From: Lomentospora prolificans
Lineage: Eukaryota > Ascomycota > Sordariomycetes > Microascales > Microascaceae
Length of the DNA: 64,000 nt
Assembly: GCA_029532625.1 (NCBI GenBank)
Contig: JARFXM010000001.1
Location: 868,001-932,000 of the forward strand
Reading direction: 5' to 3'
Below the pieces are notes generated by a model, which was not told the origin of the DNA, searched no databases, and saw only the letters and a list, made by a program, of their open reading frames with translations. The position numbers were made by a program, and so were the translations under genes. Every line of letters begins with the position of its first letter. The stretch's first letter is position 1. This document shows, one piece after another, positions 49,197 to 59,351 of this stretch.

Positions 49197-50984
49197 ATGC
49201 GTTCACCTGGAGAGCCTCGCAAGCTGCAGAAGTCTCCACCGGAAGGGGAGTTTTCAACATGGCCCTGGCAGGAAGAAGTAAGTGATTTCTGTGATTTCAA
49301 GGAGTGAAGAGAATGACCACCATTTGAGACTAAATAGAGACCAATAATTCTCCAGTGGAACGGCCCCGATCTCATCACAAACCTGAGCGGCAACCAACTC
49401 GCCAAGCTCCTCGACCACGAGCTCCGGTTCTCCAAGCTCATCAGCGTCGACATCCTCTGCTCATGCATCAAGTCAGCCGGGCTCGACCGTTTGATTGCAT
49501 CCTTCGAGGCGCTAGCAAGGCGGCCACAGCTGGTCCCCGTCCGCGTAATCACCACGACCCAGCAACAAATCACAGAAGCGGCGGCCCTCCAAAGACTAGC
49601 CGGCCTCGGCAACGTCCAGGTAAAAGTAGTCATCTGTGACAAGCCTGCCTTCCACGCGAACAGCTGGCTGTTCAGGCGCTCTTGTGACGAAAGCGGACAC
49701 CCGCCTGACTGCATCTGCCGCTGCGTCGTCGTCGTCGGGTCGTCGAATATGACCTTGTCCGCGCTCACTACCGGGGTCGAGTGGAGTATGCGCGTCGCAG
49801 GGACGTCGACACGGTCGGGAATGATGGCTGACAATATTGCTACGATCCACGAGTTCTGCCTTGCCTTTGACCACTACTGGAACGGCCGAGATCGTTTCTG
49901 GGGAAACCCGCACAACGTCTTGCAGTTCGATCTTAGCCGGCCCAGCGACTGCGCTCTCATCATAGACCGGCTTCGCTCTAGGGATCCATCCAAATGCGGT
50001 GATCCGTCTTGCCGAGAGTGTATCGCACACGCCGACCACGTCCGTCTGCGTCGGCCTAGACGCCCCGTAATACAGTCCCGGAACCAAAGTGCTCCTCTCC
50101 CGACTCATCGGCTACTCGAGGAGCCCGCTATCAGTTCCGCGTTCCAGCCAGATACTTATTATCCGAACAATCAAAACGGCCCTTATAGCTTGATCCGCCA
50201 AGAACCGCTTACATCACCAATGACGGATGGCTGCTTTCTCGCTTACTATTCTGCCGCTCACGGCCATAGCATTAACGCCCTGTTATACGGCATCGATATC
50301 GATCATCAGGAAACCCAGTTTGGCCTCGAAGGGAGCACCCTCCTACACTGCGCATCCTACAGTCTGCATTTCGAAATTGTGGATGCGCTCCTCAGCAACG
50401 GCGCGAACCCTAACCTTGTTGATAATTTTGGCAACACGGCCTTACACCGGGCATTTCAGTCGAGCCCGCTTTTATTACAGCTCACCTCCGTTACTTCAGG
50501 TAACTACGGTCCTCAATCCTGGCCGAGCTTCCTAGACTATCAAGCGAGGGTTGTTCGGAGCCTCCTAAAATACATGGGGGCTAGGGGAGCCGAGGTGGAG
50601 AATTACTATGGGTTGAAGCCTATCGAGTACTGCGTCGCCCTCCGCCAAAACCATCACGAGCTAGAGGACATCTTTGGTCCCTACCCGGATGCGGACGCCG
50701 CAGATGAAAAAGCTGCAAAGGTTTTTGATAAGCACGGAATTCAGATCATTCAGAGCAAAGATCAGCGTGAGGCGACGGAAGACGAGAACGCGCGGGAACT
50801 GTTCCAGCAGTGCCGGTATCCGAAATGGGAGGAGTTGGATGCCGCGATAGAAGAGTACAACAATGTCAACCACTTTCCCGTGGATCTGTCGTACTTGAGG
50901 CCAATGGGTAGACTTGCTGTGGGTGGAAGCTTGGAGCCATCCGAGAATGCGAGTTTTGTGGGCCAGTGGACTACCCGGAGCTAG
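49197..50984 (+). CDS. PLD-superfamily (HKD-like) domain fused to ankyrin repeats
   Basis: A 27-codon first exon (49197-49277) joins in phase zero to 49356-50984, giving 569 residues. Residues 28 to about 190 form a PLD/nuclease-like domain: LRFSKLISVDILCSCIK and LVPVRVITTTQQQITEA strands, the catalytic-type loop AFHANSWLFRR at H127, then VVVVGSSNMTLSAL (GSSN 155-158) and GVEWSMRV. This layout matches single-motif PLD enzymes such as restriction or helicase-linked nucleases, which act as dimers. Here the motif is H127-A-N129, not His-x-Lys, so activity is doubtful. A Cys cluster (about 236-246, KCGDPSCREC) may bind metal. Residues about 310-470 hold ankyrin-type repeats (GSTLLHCASYS...LLSNGANPNLVDNFGNTALH). 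No signal peptide. By inference this is an intracellular receptor-like protein with a nucleic-acid or lipid-binding head and a protein-binding tail; it sits beside HET genes. Confidence 0.75.
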
Positions 50985-51376
50985 GAGCCTCAACCTAACG
51001 AGGGAGGGTTGAGTGTAGACCAAATGTTTGGTAAGTCGGGTGAGGTCTACTAGTTTGATAGAATTTAAGTAGTAGTAGTAGTGACTGCGAGTTGAAGACG
51101 TCAAGTGAGTCAGCAGTTTTTAACTATTTGGATCAAATTGGAGACATATTATTAGAGTTCGAATACGATGCACTCTCATTCATGTCAAGAATCTGGCGCC
51201 TTACACGGAATTTGCAAAGTTTCTAATACTAGGAAAAGACGTACAGAAAAAAAAAACAAAAGAAAATGTCAGAAAGACGGCTGATAATGGTGAGAAATCC
51301 ATGGAAGTCGAACTCGTGCGATGGTTGACGAACAATGATTCGTGTTAATACTGAAGGTTTCGCATCCGTTCGCGCA

Positions 51377-51407
<31 letters not shown>

Positions 51408-51488
51408 GAAGAATGCGAGTTACGCTTATAATATATAAGTTGTCAAAGCGTAGTAGATTCGCTTAATAGATTTCTGTCCAGTTCTCTT
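50985..51488. other. convergent spacer with poly-A run
   Basis: Between the PLD/ankyrin gene and the HET pseudogene. Holds AGT trinucleotide copies near 51070-51082 and an A homopolymer at about 51380-51406. No gene seen. Confidence 0.6.
51380..51406. repeat. poly-A tract
   Basis: An uninterrupted A run of about 27 bases in the spacer between convergent genes. Confidence 0.9.
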
Positions 51489-53026
51489 CTATAACTTCGA
51501 CGTTTCCTTCATGGCAGAGCCTAGCAGGCCTGCCGTGGGTATATTATGACAAGAGTCAAGATAATGGCCAACAAGGGTTTGTTGAGGTTGCCTAAACGAT
51601 GTAATATTTCTCTCTTGCGGATGGTTACTTTCGCAAGCAAGTTCCTCCTTATTCATTCTTTCCTTCTCCCAGTACGAGAAGAAAATGTCGGCCGGCTTGT
51701 TCACCGTGCCTGGAGAGGCTATCGGCCGATACTTGTAAGTTACTATCATTTTACCACCCGCTTCCCCCGATTGTCTCATATCCCGTACTGCGCTCTGGTC
51801 CTCTTCCAACAGGCCCTTGACTTTTCCCTCCCGTGTCCTCTTCACCGAGCTTGACGCCTCGGAGATCCACTGAGATCTGTCATAATGAGAGCCTAGGTGC
51901 CTACGTGGCCCAGGACCGACGATCACCCCACCATTTTTAATTGTGAGCGACTCGAAGTAGAGGACCCCCGCTATGCTATGCTTATTATCTCCTTCGGGCC
52001 TAAGCACGGCGAGGGATAACCATATTGGGAATTCAACCAGGATATCACCGCGTTTTGCGAAGGGAACGACAAACCCCGCCGAGGTCCCTTCTCGATGTCG
52101 AAGTTCGCCATCGCCAACCACTAAATCTTCCTGTATTCGGCCGTTTAGAACCAAGGTGCGGTTAGAGAAGATGTCAGTGTTATCTGCGATAAAGCACCCG
52201 ATATCACCCGCCACCGGCTCATATTCACCCACGGGAGGCGCTTCGTGACCCTCAAGGTTCGTCCAATCCACTACCCACGACGGCCAATCTCGACTCCCTG
52301 AGCGTTGGCTCGCAGGTATTAAGTGCTTGAAGAGGGCGCCCAGGCTACAGAAGTTGACTGCCATGTACATGGTCATGTACAGACATAGGTCCTGGACACT
52401 AGCGGAGTAGTCGATGGGAATTTTGCTATAGCCTCGCGCATGGTGGTTTTCGAGAGAACAGGCGATGCTAGGAGTGTCAGTCATCCCTACGATGGCGTAT
52501 ACCCGGTCTAGAGGATCGGACGCTTGGAGATGGCTTGTCATGAAGAGAGTCTCTACGAAGGTCGGAACGGGCTTTACTTGGCGTTTTCTCGAACTGTCAT
52601 AATAGTTGGAAATGGTGGTTTGGCTTTCGTCCGTCCATTTCGAAAAGAGAGCCAATTCCTGGGAATGGATAGCGTCTATGCGGTCTAGACAGTCTCCGCG
52701 GCATGGCTCATCCGGGCCAACTTCGCACAAGGCGCAAGAAGACCTATTTTTGAATAGCGTTGACGGTGTCGTACGGAGGGCTTCAACGTATCGCAGCCGT
52801 TGACCACGATCGGAACCGTCGGTGTATCGGCCCCCCAAGTGTACGAGAGGGCATCGTATTCAACAACGCGGTCACTCTGGTTTGTATTACCGCGAATAAC
52901 TGCTCCTTCGAAGTAGATGAGGTCGACCGTGACCAATTCATAGCCGTAGATGACGCTGTCCTGGGCGAGCCTAAGCAGACGGGTCTGCCATTCTCGCAGC
53001 GGGGTATACAACTCCTTGAGAGACAT
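51489..53026 (-). pseudogene. HET-domain gene that lost its core (frameshift plus deletion)
   Basis: The minus strand starts at 53026 (MSLKELYTPLREWQ...) and reads a correct first HET block, EYDALSYTWG, followed by VPIVVNG. At about 52803 the frame changes. The next homologous words, LRYVEALRTTPSTLF, lie in another frame on overlapping bases, so some codons between them are gone. Directly after TLF the protein should continue with the WIDAICINQ block; instead it jumps to CALCEVGPDEPCRGDCLD and a downstream part (FVETLFMTSHLQASDPLDRVYAIVG, then DWPSWVVDWTNLEG) that is typical for the region after the HET domain and stays open to 51489. So the central HET core is deleted. HET proteins trigger cell death on non-self contact; this copy should be inactive. 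Separate use of the long 449-codon downstream frame from a later ATG cannot be excluded. Confidence 0.75.
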
Positions 53027-54173
53027 AAAAGATTGAAGGGGCTCGTATAAGTAAATCGAATATTATGCACGGAATATCAGGTCCTGTATGGAGAATCCAG
53101 GGTTGAAGCTAGGCAAGTTGTGAGCCTCGTGGGTGTCGCCGCAGTTGAGGTTCTCGCATGCCCCCACGTTCCGATGCAGGTGAATGCCTCAGGCCAAGCA
53201 AGCACTTTCACGTATCCGCCTCAAAAAATTGATCATACGCGACCAACAAAGTAATTAGAATTTCTCTTGGCGGCTCGGACAATTAATAATTCCAGTGCGC
53301 GTCAAAGGCGAAGTCCATTTTCTCCACGAAGCGGTATTAGAATGTTTGAAGACGCCATAACTACACCCTAGCATGATGGTGCTAGATTTCAAGTGCATTA
53401 AATGCTCCTAGCGTGCGGAGTGATAGCAGTTTCACCGGTCGACTTCTGAGGATTCCCTTATCATGGATGCTCTTTCTTGAGAGGACTCACCCTATGGACT
53501 TGGTCACCATCTCGTTGGATAGTCCCGAGGAATTGCTGCATCCCTTAAATGATGGGTATTTATCAATCTCTGTCTAGTTTTAGAGGGACGATACCCTAGA
53601 AAGTGATGCTGCGTATATTTTAGCAGGTGCATCCGTATCCTATTACTTTCTTTTTTTTCTTTTTCGTTATTTCCCCTCCCGTCCGATAGAACCAGGTTTA
53701 AGATATTTTCCGTTGCAATTCGTATATAAAACTGTGGTCGGGTGTGATACTACTTTCTGTAGATGCTACGACGCATTGATCTTAGATAACTATAGACCCT
53801 GGATTCCGTTGTCATTCATGTAGGTTTGTGGCTTGCTGAGGAGTCTGCTGAGGCTGGCTTGGGTTAGCGGGCCTCGGATGTTATTCCAGTTCTCAGTTTT
53901 TGACTTCGTGGCTGTGCGGCAGCTGAACAAGCCGGTCTGCAGGGATGGGTTCAATTACCCTGAATTGAAGCAAGGACTCGAGAAGATGAACCAAATATAA
54001 ATATTAAAAGACTCAGCTCAGCTCCCTTTCCTTGCCACACAATTCCCCAAAGTTCAAGAACCTACCCTCGTGGCTCGCCTCAACGCATCAAAATGTCGAC
54101 TCGGTAACTCGTTCCAGCGTTTCTGCTTAGCTCGCCACTCCTTTTCTATATTCGATAACACTATGTTTCCGGC
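53027..54173. other. 1.1 kb spacer between the two HET genes
   Basis: Divergent upstream region. No gene or repeat of note; a T-rich stretch lies near 53645-53670. Confidence 0.6.
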
Positions 54174-56750
54174 ATGGCGAACCCATCGGAACCTCATCAC
54201 TGGGTCATCTCTGAGCCAAATCTTGCCGGATGCGGGAGCAGTGAGTCAAAACCGCTCAGTCTCCCTATAATTCAACCGCCCGACGATGCATCTAGCCGAC
54301 CCTGGAAAAACTATCCGTATAAGCCCTTGCGCACTGCAACTTCGATCCGAATCCTTCGACTGGAGGTGCTCCGGGAATTGAAATCCGGGGCCGACTTGGT
54401 CGCAGGCCCCATACGGGGGTCTATCGTTACGCGAGATCTTCGTGACTCACCCCACTACGTCGCGCTATCTTACACCTGGGGTGATCCCTTGACACTATAC
54501 GAAGGTATTCCGGATGTTCGTAGCGAAGAGGATTGGGCCGCGCCGGGGTTCGAGATCACCTGTGATAACCAGCAAGTATCTGTCACGACAAACTTATACA
54601 CGGCTCTAGTCAGCCTACGAGCTAGATGGGCAAGCGTCAGTGGATATTATGATTATTCTGGAGACTCCTTCTCTGGAAGCCTACAGCGATACGTATATGA
54701 TCCTTCAGGTTCCATGCCGTGGCCGCCTCGAACCTGTGATGTATGGATCGATGCAATATGCATTAATCAAAATGACCAGGCCGAACGAAGCGCTCAGGTA
54801 AACATCATGGGTCGCATCTTCTCCCAGGCCTCCACTGTTCTCGCATGGCTAGGCGGAGAAGACCCAAACTCCCGTAGCGCCCTACAAACACTGAAAGCTT
54901 TCCAAGGGAAGCCTAGCCACACTCGCGACGGGAAGAAAGCTCTCCTATCCAACATCACTAGCGAGAGCTGGATCCGGCTGTACGCCTTCATCAACAGATC
55001 CTGGTTCAAGAGGGCCTGGATCATACAGGAAGCGATACTAGCGCGCAAGATCATATTCCTCTGCGGGCTATGGTTCGCCGGACCAGTGGCATTTTTCAAC
55101 CCAATCTACTTCTTTACCAGTTCCGCGCACAATAACGATCTTATTTTACAAGCGGAGGCGCAGGTACTCGGATATCCCGATGAGAGGTACCTGAAGGCTC
55201 CGCTGGAACATTCTGAAGAGAGGGTTGCGGTGACCCTTTATCGACCGAGAGAAACACCTCCATACGACATCCATATATTTATGCAGATGATGCTTTCACA
55301 CAAGGAAATATTCTCAGATGGAGCTTTCGAAGGTAATGAAAAGTGTCTTGGAACAGCCGTGGATACATTTCGATCGACGGTTGCAAGTGATCCTAGGGAT
55401 AAGATCTACGCTTTTCTAGGTATCGCCGAGCGCTTTCTTGCCTCGCAGAACCGACCCCCACACGTCCGCCTTCCCGTTCCGGACTACACAAATTCCACTT
55501 CTCAGGTCTACACTGAAGCCATGCAGTATATGCTAAGATCTAGTGACAACTTGCTATACCTCGGACTAAAAGAGTCTAGGAATGAGAAGCTCGGCGGTTA
55601 CTTGCCGTCCTGGGTCCCAGACTTCTCGGCCGTAAATCCTCCCGGTTTCTTCGCGTCCCCGGGCTCGGAGCCGTGGGCGGCGTTCGGCTCCGTCAGATCC
55701 GGACGGTTCCGGCTGCTGGATGCGCGTTCCCTTGGGGTTTCCGGGCAACGCGTGGGATTCGCCGCCCACGTCGCCTCAGGAGAATATAGTCCCGAAGCGC
55801 TACCGGAAGTGATCTCCCTCCTCGAGCATCTGCCGGAGCAGTCGGAGATTGCAGTTCCGACTTTGACATTGCCAATCATTCGATTTCACAATTATCCCCT
55901 TAAAGGCTCTCCCCAAGAACGAGAGACCATCAAAGCTCGGCTTCGGGGTCTACGAGACACTCATACCGGGAGGTTGACCCTTCAATCACGTTTCGAAGTC
56001 CTGTGGCGGACTCTCATCTACGACAAATGGCTAGGAGTCAATCTTGAGAGTCTTTGGCGAAGCTATCCCGCGTCCTCGAATATCGGGGATATTTTCATCG
56101 CACTCATCAAGCAATACATCTCCATGCAAAGGATTCGCCTTCTAGAACCCTTGTTCGGCCACTACTCCACCCTTGCCGAATACGGGCCAATCATCTTTCC
56201 GGCTCAGTTCCCCCCTACTTATTATACGTTAGAACAACGTGAGATGAAGAGGCGGGAACTCATGGGAATCACAGTAGCTAGCGAAAAGCTCCTCGGCACG
56301 CGCAGCTGGGACGACAATTTTATCGAGGACACGTTTCTTATCGATTTTCCGGCGCTCTACCAAGATATTCCTCCGGCGTTTCCGGGCGTGAGATCGATGA
56401 TTGGACTTGTGGGCGGAACGGTAGACAAGCCTTCGAATCTCACGCAGCTGCTGGCCGGAACGCCCAACAGTGTGGGCCACCAGATGAAGAAGCATTTGGA
56501 GTATGTGCTAGGCGTGTGCAATGCGCAGAAACGACTGTTTGTGACTTCGAGTGCGAGACTTGGGCTTGGGCCGCAGGACATGCGGCAGGGTGATGAGATA
56601 TGGATTGTTGAGAGCGGTGCTATGCCGCTCGTGTTACGACCTGCGGGAACGGCTAGGGAGTATCTTCTCATAGGAGAAGCATATATCCATGGTATTATGC
56701 ATGGAGAAGCCGTTTCTGAAGGGGGGGTTGAAGACATTTTCTTTGTCTGA
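54174..56750 (+). CDS. intact HET-domain protein (heterokaryon incompatibility type)
   Basis: Single exon, 858 residues. The three HET blocks are present in order: HYVALSYTWGDP (about residue 95-105), DVWIDAICINQNDQAERS (about 188-205), and ASTVLAWLGGED. Behind the domain come SWFKRAWIIQEAILARKIIF, the DPRDKIYAFLGIAE motif that typically follows HET domains, and a C-terminal LGPQDMRQGDEIWIVESGA / YLLIGEAYIHGIMHGEAV segment common to the large stand-alone HET family. HET proteins act in the cytoplasm and cause growth arrest or cell death when incompatible strains fuse. No NACHT or WD40 part is attached, so a trigger must come from elsewhere. ATG chosen at MANPSEPHHWVISEPN, where the frame opens. 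It is head-to-head with the damaged HET gene. Confidence 0.93.
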   Translation: MANPSEPHHWVISEPNLAGCGSSESKPLSLPIIQPPDDASSRPWKNYPYKPLRTATSIRILRLEVLRELKSGADLVAGPIRGSIVTRDLRDSPHYVALSYTWGDPLTLYEGIPDVRSEEDWAAPGFEITCDNQQVSVTTNLYTALVSLRARWASVSGYYDYSGDSFSGSLQRYVYDPSGSMPWPPRTCDVWIDAICINQNDQAERSAQVNIMGRIFSQASTVLAWLGGEDPNSRSALQTLKAFQGKPSHTRDGKKALLSNITSESWIRLYAFINRSWFKRAWIIQEAILARKIIFLCGLWFAGPVAFFNPIYFFTSSAHNNDLILQAEAQVLGYPDERYLKAPLEHSEERVAVTLYRPRETPPYDIHIFMQMMLSHKEIFSDGAFEGNEKCLGTAVDTFRSTVASDPRDKIYAFLGIAERFLASQNRPPHVRLPVPDYTNSTSQVYTEAMQYMLRSSDNLLYLGLKESRNEKLGGYLPSWVPDFSAVNPPGFFASPGSEPWAAFGSVRSGRFRLLDARSLGVSGQRVGFAAHVASGEYSPEALPEVISLLEHLPEQSEIAVPTLTLPIIRFHNYPLKGSPQERETIKARLRGLRDTHTGRLTLQSRFEVLWRTLIYDKWLGVNLESLWRSYPASSNIGDIFIALIKQYISMQRIRLLEPLFGHYSTLAEYGPIIFPAQFPPTYYTLEQREMKRRELMGITVASEKLLGTRSWDDNFIEDTFLIDFPALYQDIPPAFPGVRSMIGLVGGTVDKPSNLTQLLAGTPNSVGHQMKKHLEYVLGVCNAQKRLFVTSSARLGLGPQDMRQGDEIWIVESGAMPLVLRPAGTAREYLLIGEAYIHGIMHGEAVSEGGVEDIFFV

Positions 56751-57371
56751 TCAACAGCTAAAGCGCGTTCATCTTACAATAGTTTGTTTGTAACTGTTAG
56801 GTACAAGGATACAGAGGACGGTTGATATATTTGAGCATTGCAATTCCACGTTCCAAGAAGAAAAAAAAAGTTTAGCAGCCAAGGTTGATACAGGGTTGTG
56901 TTCTAGTTATACATTCGGGTTAGGGTTACTGTTCCACGCTCTCTGTAAGAGATGCCAAGAAGAACCATTCCCGGTTTCTGTACCCGAGCCTAATATATCT
57001 CGGGCTCTAACTCTTGGTGCTGGCGAGGACAGCATCGCGTTGGTGCAAGCAGCAGCGAACCCCCCCTAGCCAACGCGAGTCGAGGCAAGGCACACTAAAC
57101 AATTGCAATTACGCAGAAGACAAACACAAATTGAAACGAAGCCCTTATATTTCACAGCCCAGAACCAACTCCAGCCGAACAGTTTCCCTTTTCTCTCAGA
57201 TCCGGGTTCATTTGCGAAGAATGAAGCCGCCCAGCCATGTACATGTACGTGCATGTTGACAAAACAAAGATGCGCTTAATCAAGCCCGAAGCGTTCCAGT
57301 ACCCGTGTGCATTAATAATGGATAATATTACCTCCGCCATTCCCTCTCGTCAAGACTCCATGGCTAATAAC
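56751..57371. other. convergent spacer
   Basis: 3' regions of the intact HET gene and the small membrane-protein gene. No gene seen. Confidence 0.6.
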
Positions 57372-57875
57372 TCAGGCCCTGTACGCCGCGGGAGGAGGAT
57401 CGAGGACGCCGTTCTCCACGAAGTCCTCTGGAGGTCCACCATACGCGACACCCTTGTTAGGATGACGACCGTACGGGTCCTTCTTCCCCATCCGTTTCAA
57501 GCCAAAAACGGTGCTGCTCCCGGGTGACCCGCGATACCGACCAATCTCGGAATCGGAATCGGCGACGAAGTCTTCTCGGCGGACCCTGGGACGTCGGAAG
57601 AAGAAGCATATGCCGAGGGCGGCGAGGATGAAGACGGCGGCGACGACGCCGATGACGATGCCGGTGATTTGGCGGCTGCTGAGGCCGTCGTGCCCAGCTT
57701 CGCGCGCAGTGATTTGCTGGTGCGTCGGGGGTTAGTTTTTAATTTTTTTTTTCTATAATAATTTTTCATTTTTTGAATTGGAGAATGAGGCGCGGGACGT
57801 TCATGTTTGCTTCTTTTTCGGGGCTGCAGCAATGCTTTTTTTTCGCGAACTGGACGGGGGAATCCTTACTATCAT
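57372..57875 (-). CDS. small single-pass membrane protein
   Basis: The main exon (57716-57372) encodes 114 residues without an internal early Met, so it is easily missed. It reads ITAREAGHDGLSSRQ, then one membrane helix (ITGIVIGVVAAVFILAALGICFFF), a basic stop-transfer block (RRPRVRRE), an acidic Ser patch (DSDSE) and a Gly/Pro-rich cytosolic tail ending PPPAAYRA. The upstream splice acceptor is clear (AACTAAC branch, CACCAG). For the start I propose a six-base first exon, ATGATA at 57875-57870, with good context (ACCAACAATG) directly followed by a GTAAGG donor; this gives a 116-residue protein of a type common in filamentous ascomycetes (short outer segment, Gly-rich membrane helix, basic inner tail). 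The function of such proteins is unknown. The main exon is well supported; the tiny first exon is inference. Confidence 0.5.
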
Positions 57876-58408
57876 TGTTGGTGGGCTGGTGAGTCGACGA
57901 GTCGAAGATGGTGGCGCTTGTCGTGATAGGAAGAAAGCGCACCACGAAGTCGACCGGTGTGAAATAATAATTCAAGACCGAAAAAAAACACAGGAATGGA
58001 AAAAATAGAAAGAAGGAAAACAGAATCAAAGGATCGGAAATTGAGATGGGGCTCCAAGGTTCGCGTCCAGAGTGGAACAACCCCTCACGGGAGAAACACT
58101 TTATTATCTGCGTAGAACCAGAACAAAAAGAAAGAAGGCACGAGCTCACCTCCCGCTTTCCTCCTGTTTTATTCCGTCCCTCTTTCCCGTTCTTCTCTCC
58201 CGTCGCAATGCTCCTTGTACTCGGTTCAAATGCCAGGAATCATCTCGTCATATTAAGCGACGTATAAATCCTTCCAATATTGCCCGTTCGCATTGCCCGT
58301 GGATATTAAAAACCTGGCCTGATAATAATGTGCCTGACTTGTTGCGTCGTGCAGGAATTGACGTCACACAGATTGATTTGACCAGATACACCCGATTTGG
58401 GCAAGCCA

Positions 58409-58448
<40 letters not shown>

Positions 58449-59351
58449 ACCTCTATTGGAGCAAAAGTGCGATAACAGGTATATTCGTATAATCGGCCAA
58501 CTTGGGATCGGCGGGCTGGCCTTGGTGGGACCTGACTAGCTCCGGCAGGTGGTGGTGATGAGCTCATGCTAGCTCATGGAACAGGGGGATCATGGAGACG
58601 GTGCCTGGTTCTGACGCTGGCCTGGCCTGGACTGGCTGGCGGCCTCGGCACCTAATATCCGTAGTCTAGCCAGCGGACATCCGCCGTCCATCATCTCTTC
58701 CCATTTTTCGCTCTCTCTAGTTTATCACGTAATATTACTTCATACGCGAGTCCAGGCCAGGCCCCGCCGCGATACGGGATAGCCAGCAAGAGATTTTAGA
58801 TCGATGCGCCATGGATCGGCTAATTTGCCCGGTTGGACAGGAGATGGGCGAGCCACGTTTTGTTTGGTTGCCAGGCAATGGAGAGAGGTCTGTAATACCA
58901 ACGGATATATTATTATTACACTAGGACTGCAGCCTAGCGGCACGATAAATGCACCCGCATACAGAGCTATTTAGAGACGCTAGAAAATCAAGCTTTGCCA
59001 GCAAATTGCGTTCCTATCGTCTGGTTACCCCCTTGAGATATCAACCCTTGCCCTTGTATCGCTGGCCATGGAGGGCTGGCTAGCTTCCGGACTGCCAGCT
59101 GCTTGGACCAGCCCGTTTTGGGCTGCGCGGCTCAAATGCCTACTATTATTACCACTTGAGCCCGGTGGTGGGATTAAAAATTGGTAATATTAACATTATG
59201 GATACTGTCATGGATGAAACTACCTCTTAACTTTTCGAAATCATGGACTATTATTATTAACGTTCAAACAATCCCCGCTTTCATCCATCGCGCATCACCA
59301 ACGTCCCAGCCCAGCCAGCTCTTAGCATTATTAACCCCAAGCTGCTTCTCG
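57876..59351. other. 1.5 kb intergenic region with poly-T run
   Basis: No gene found. It holds a poly-T tract at 58412-58447 and dense GCTGGC/CCTGGC words around 58605-58645 and 59060-59110. Open frames are random or low-complexity. Confidence 0.5.
58412..58447. repeat. poly-T tract
   Basis: Thirty-six consecutive T, the longest homopolymer in the window. Confidence 0.95.

Noticed and set aside
57766..58149. 127-codon minus-strand frame upstream of the membrane-protein exon
   Set aside because: Phe/Leu-rich translation of a pyrimidine-rich leader; it does not splice in frame to the membrane exon.
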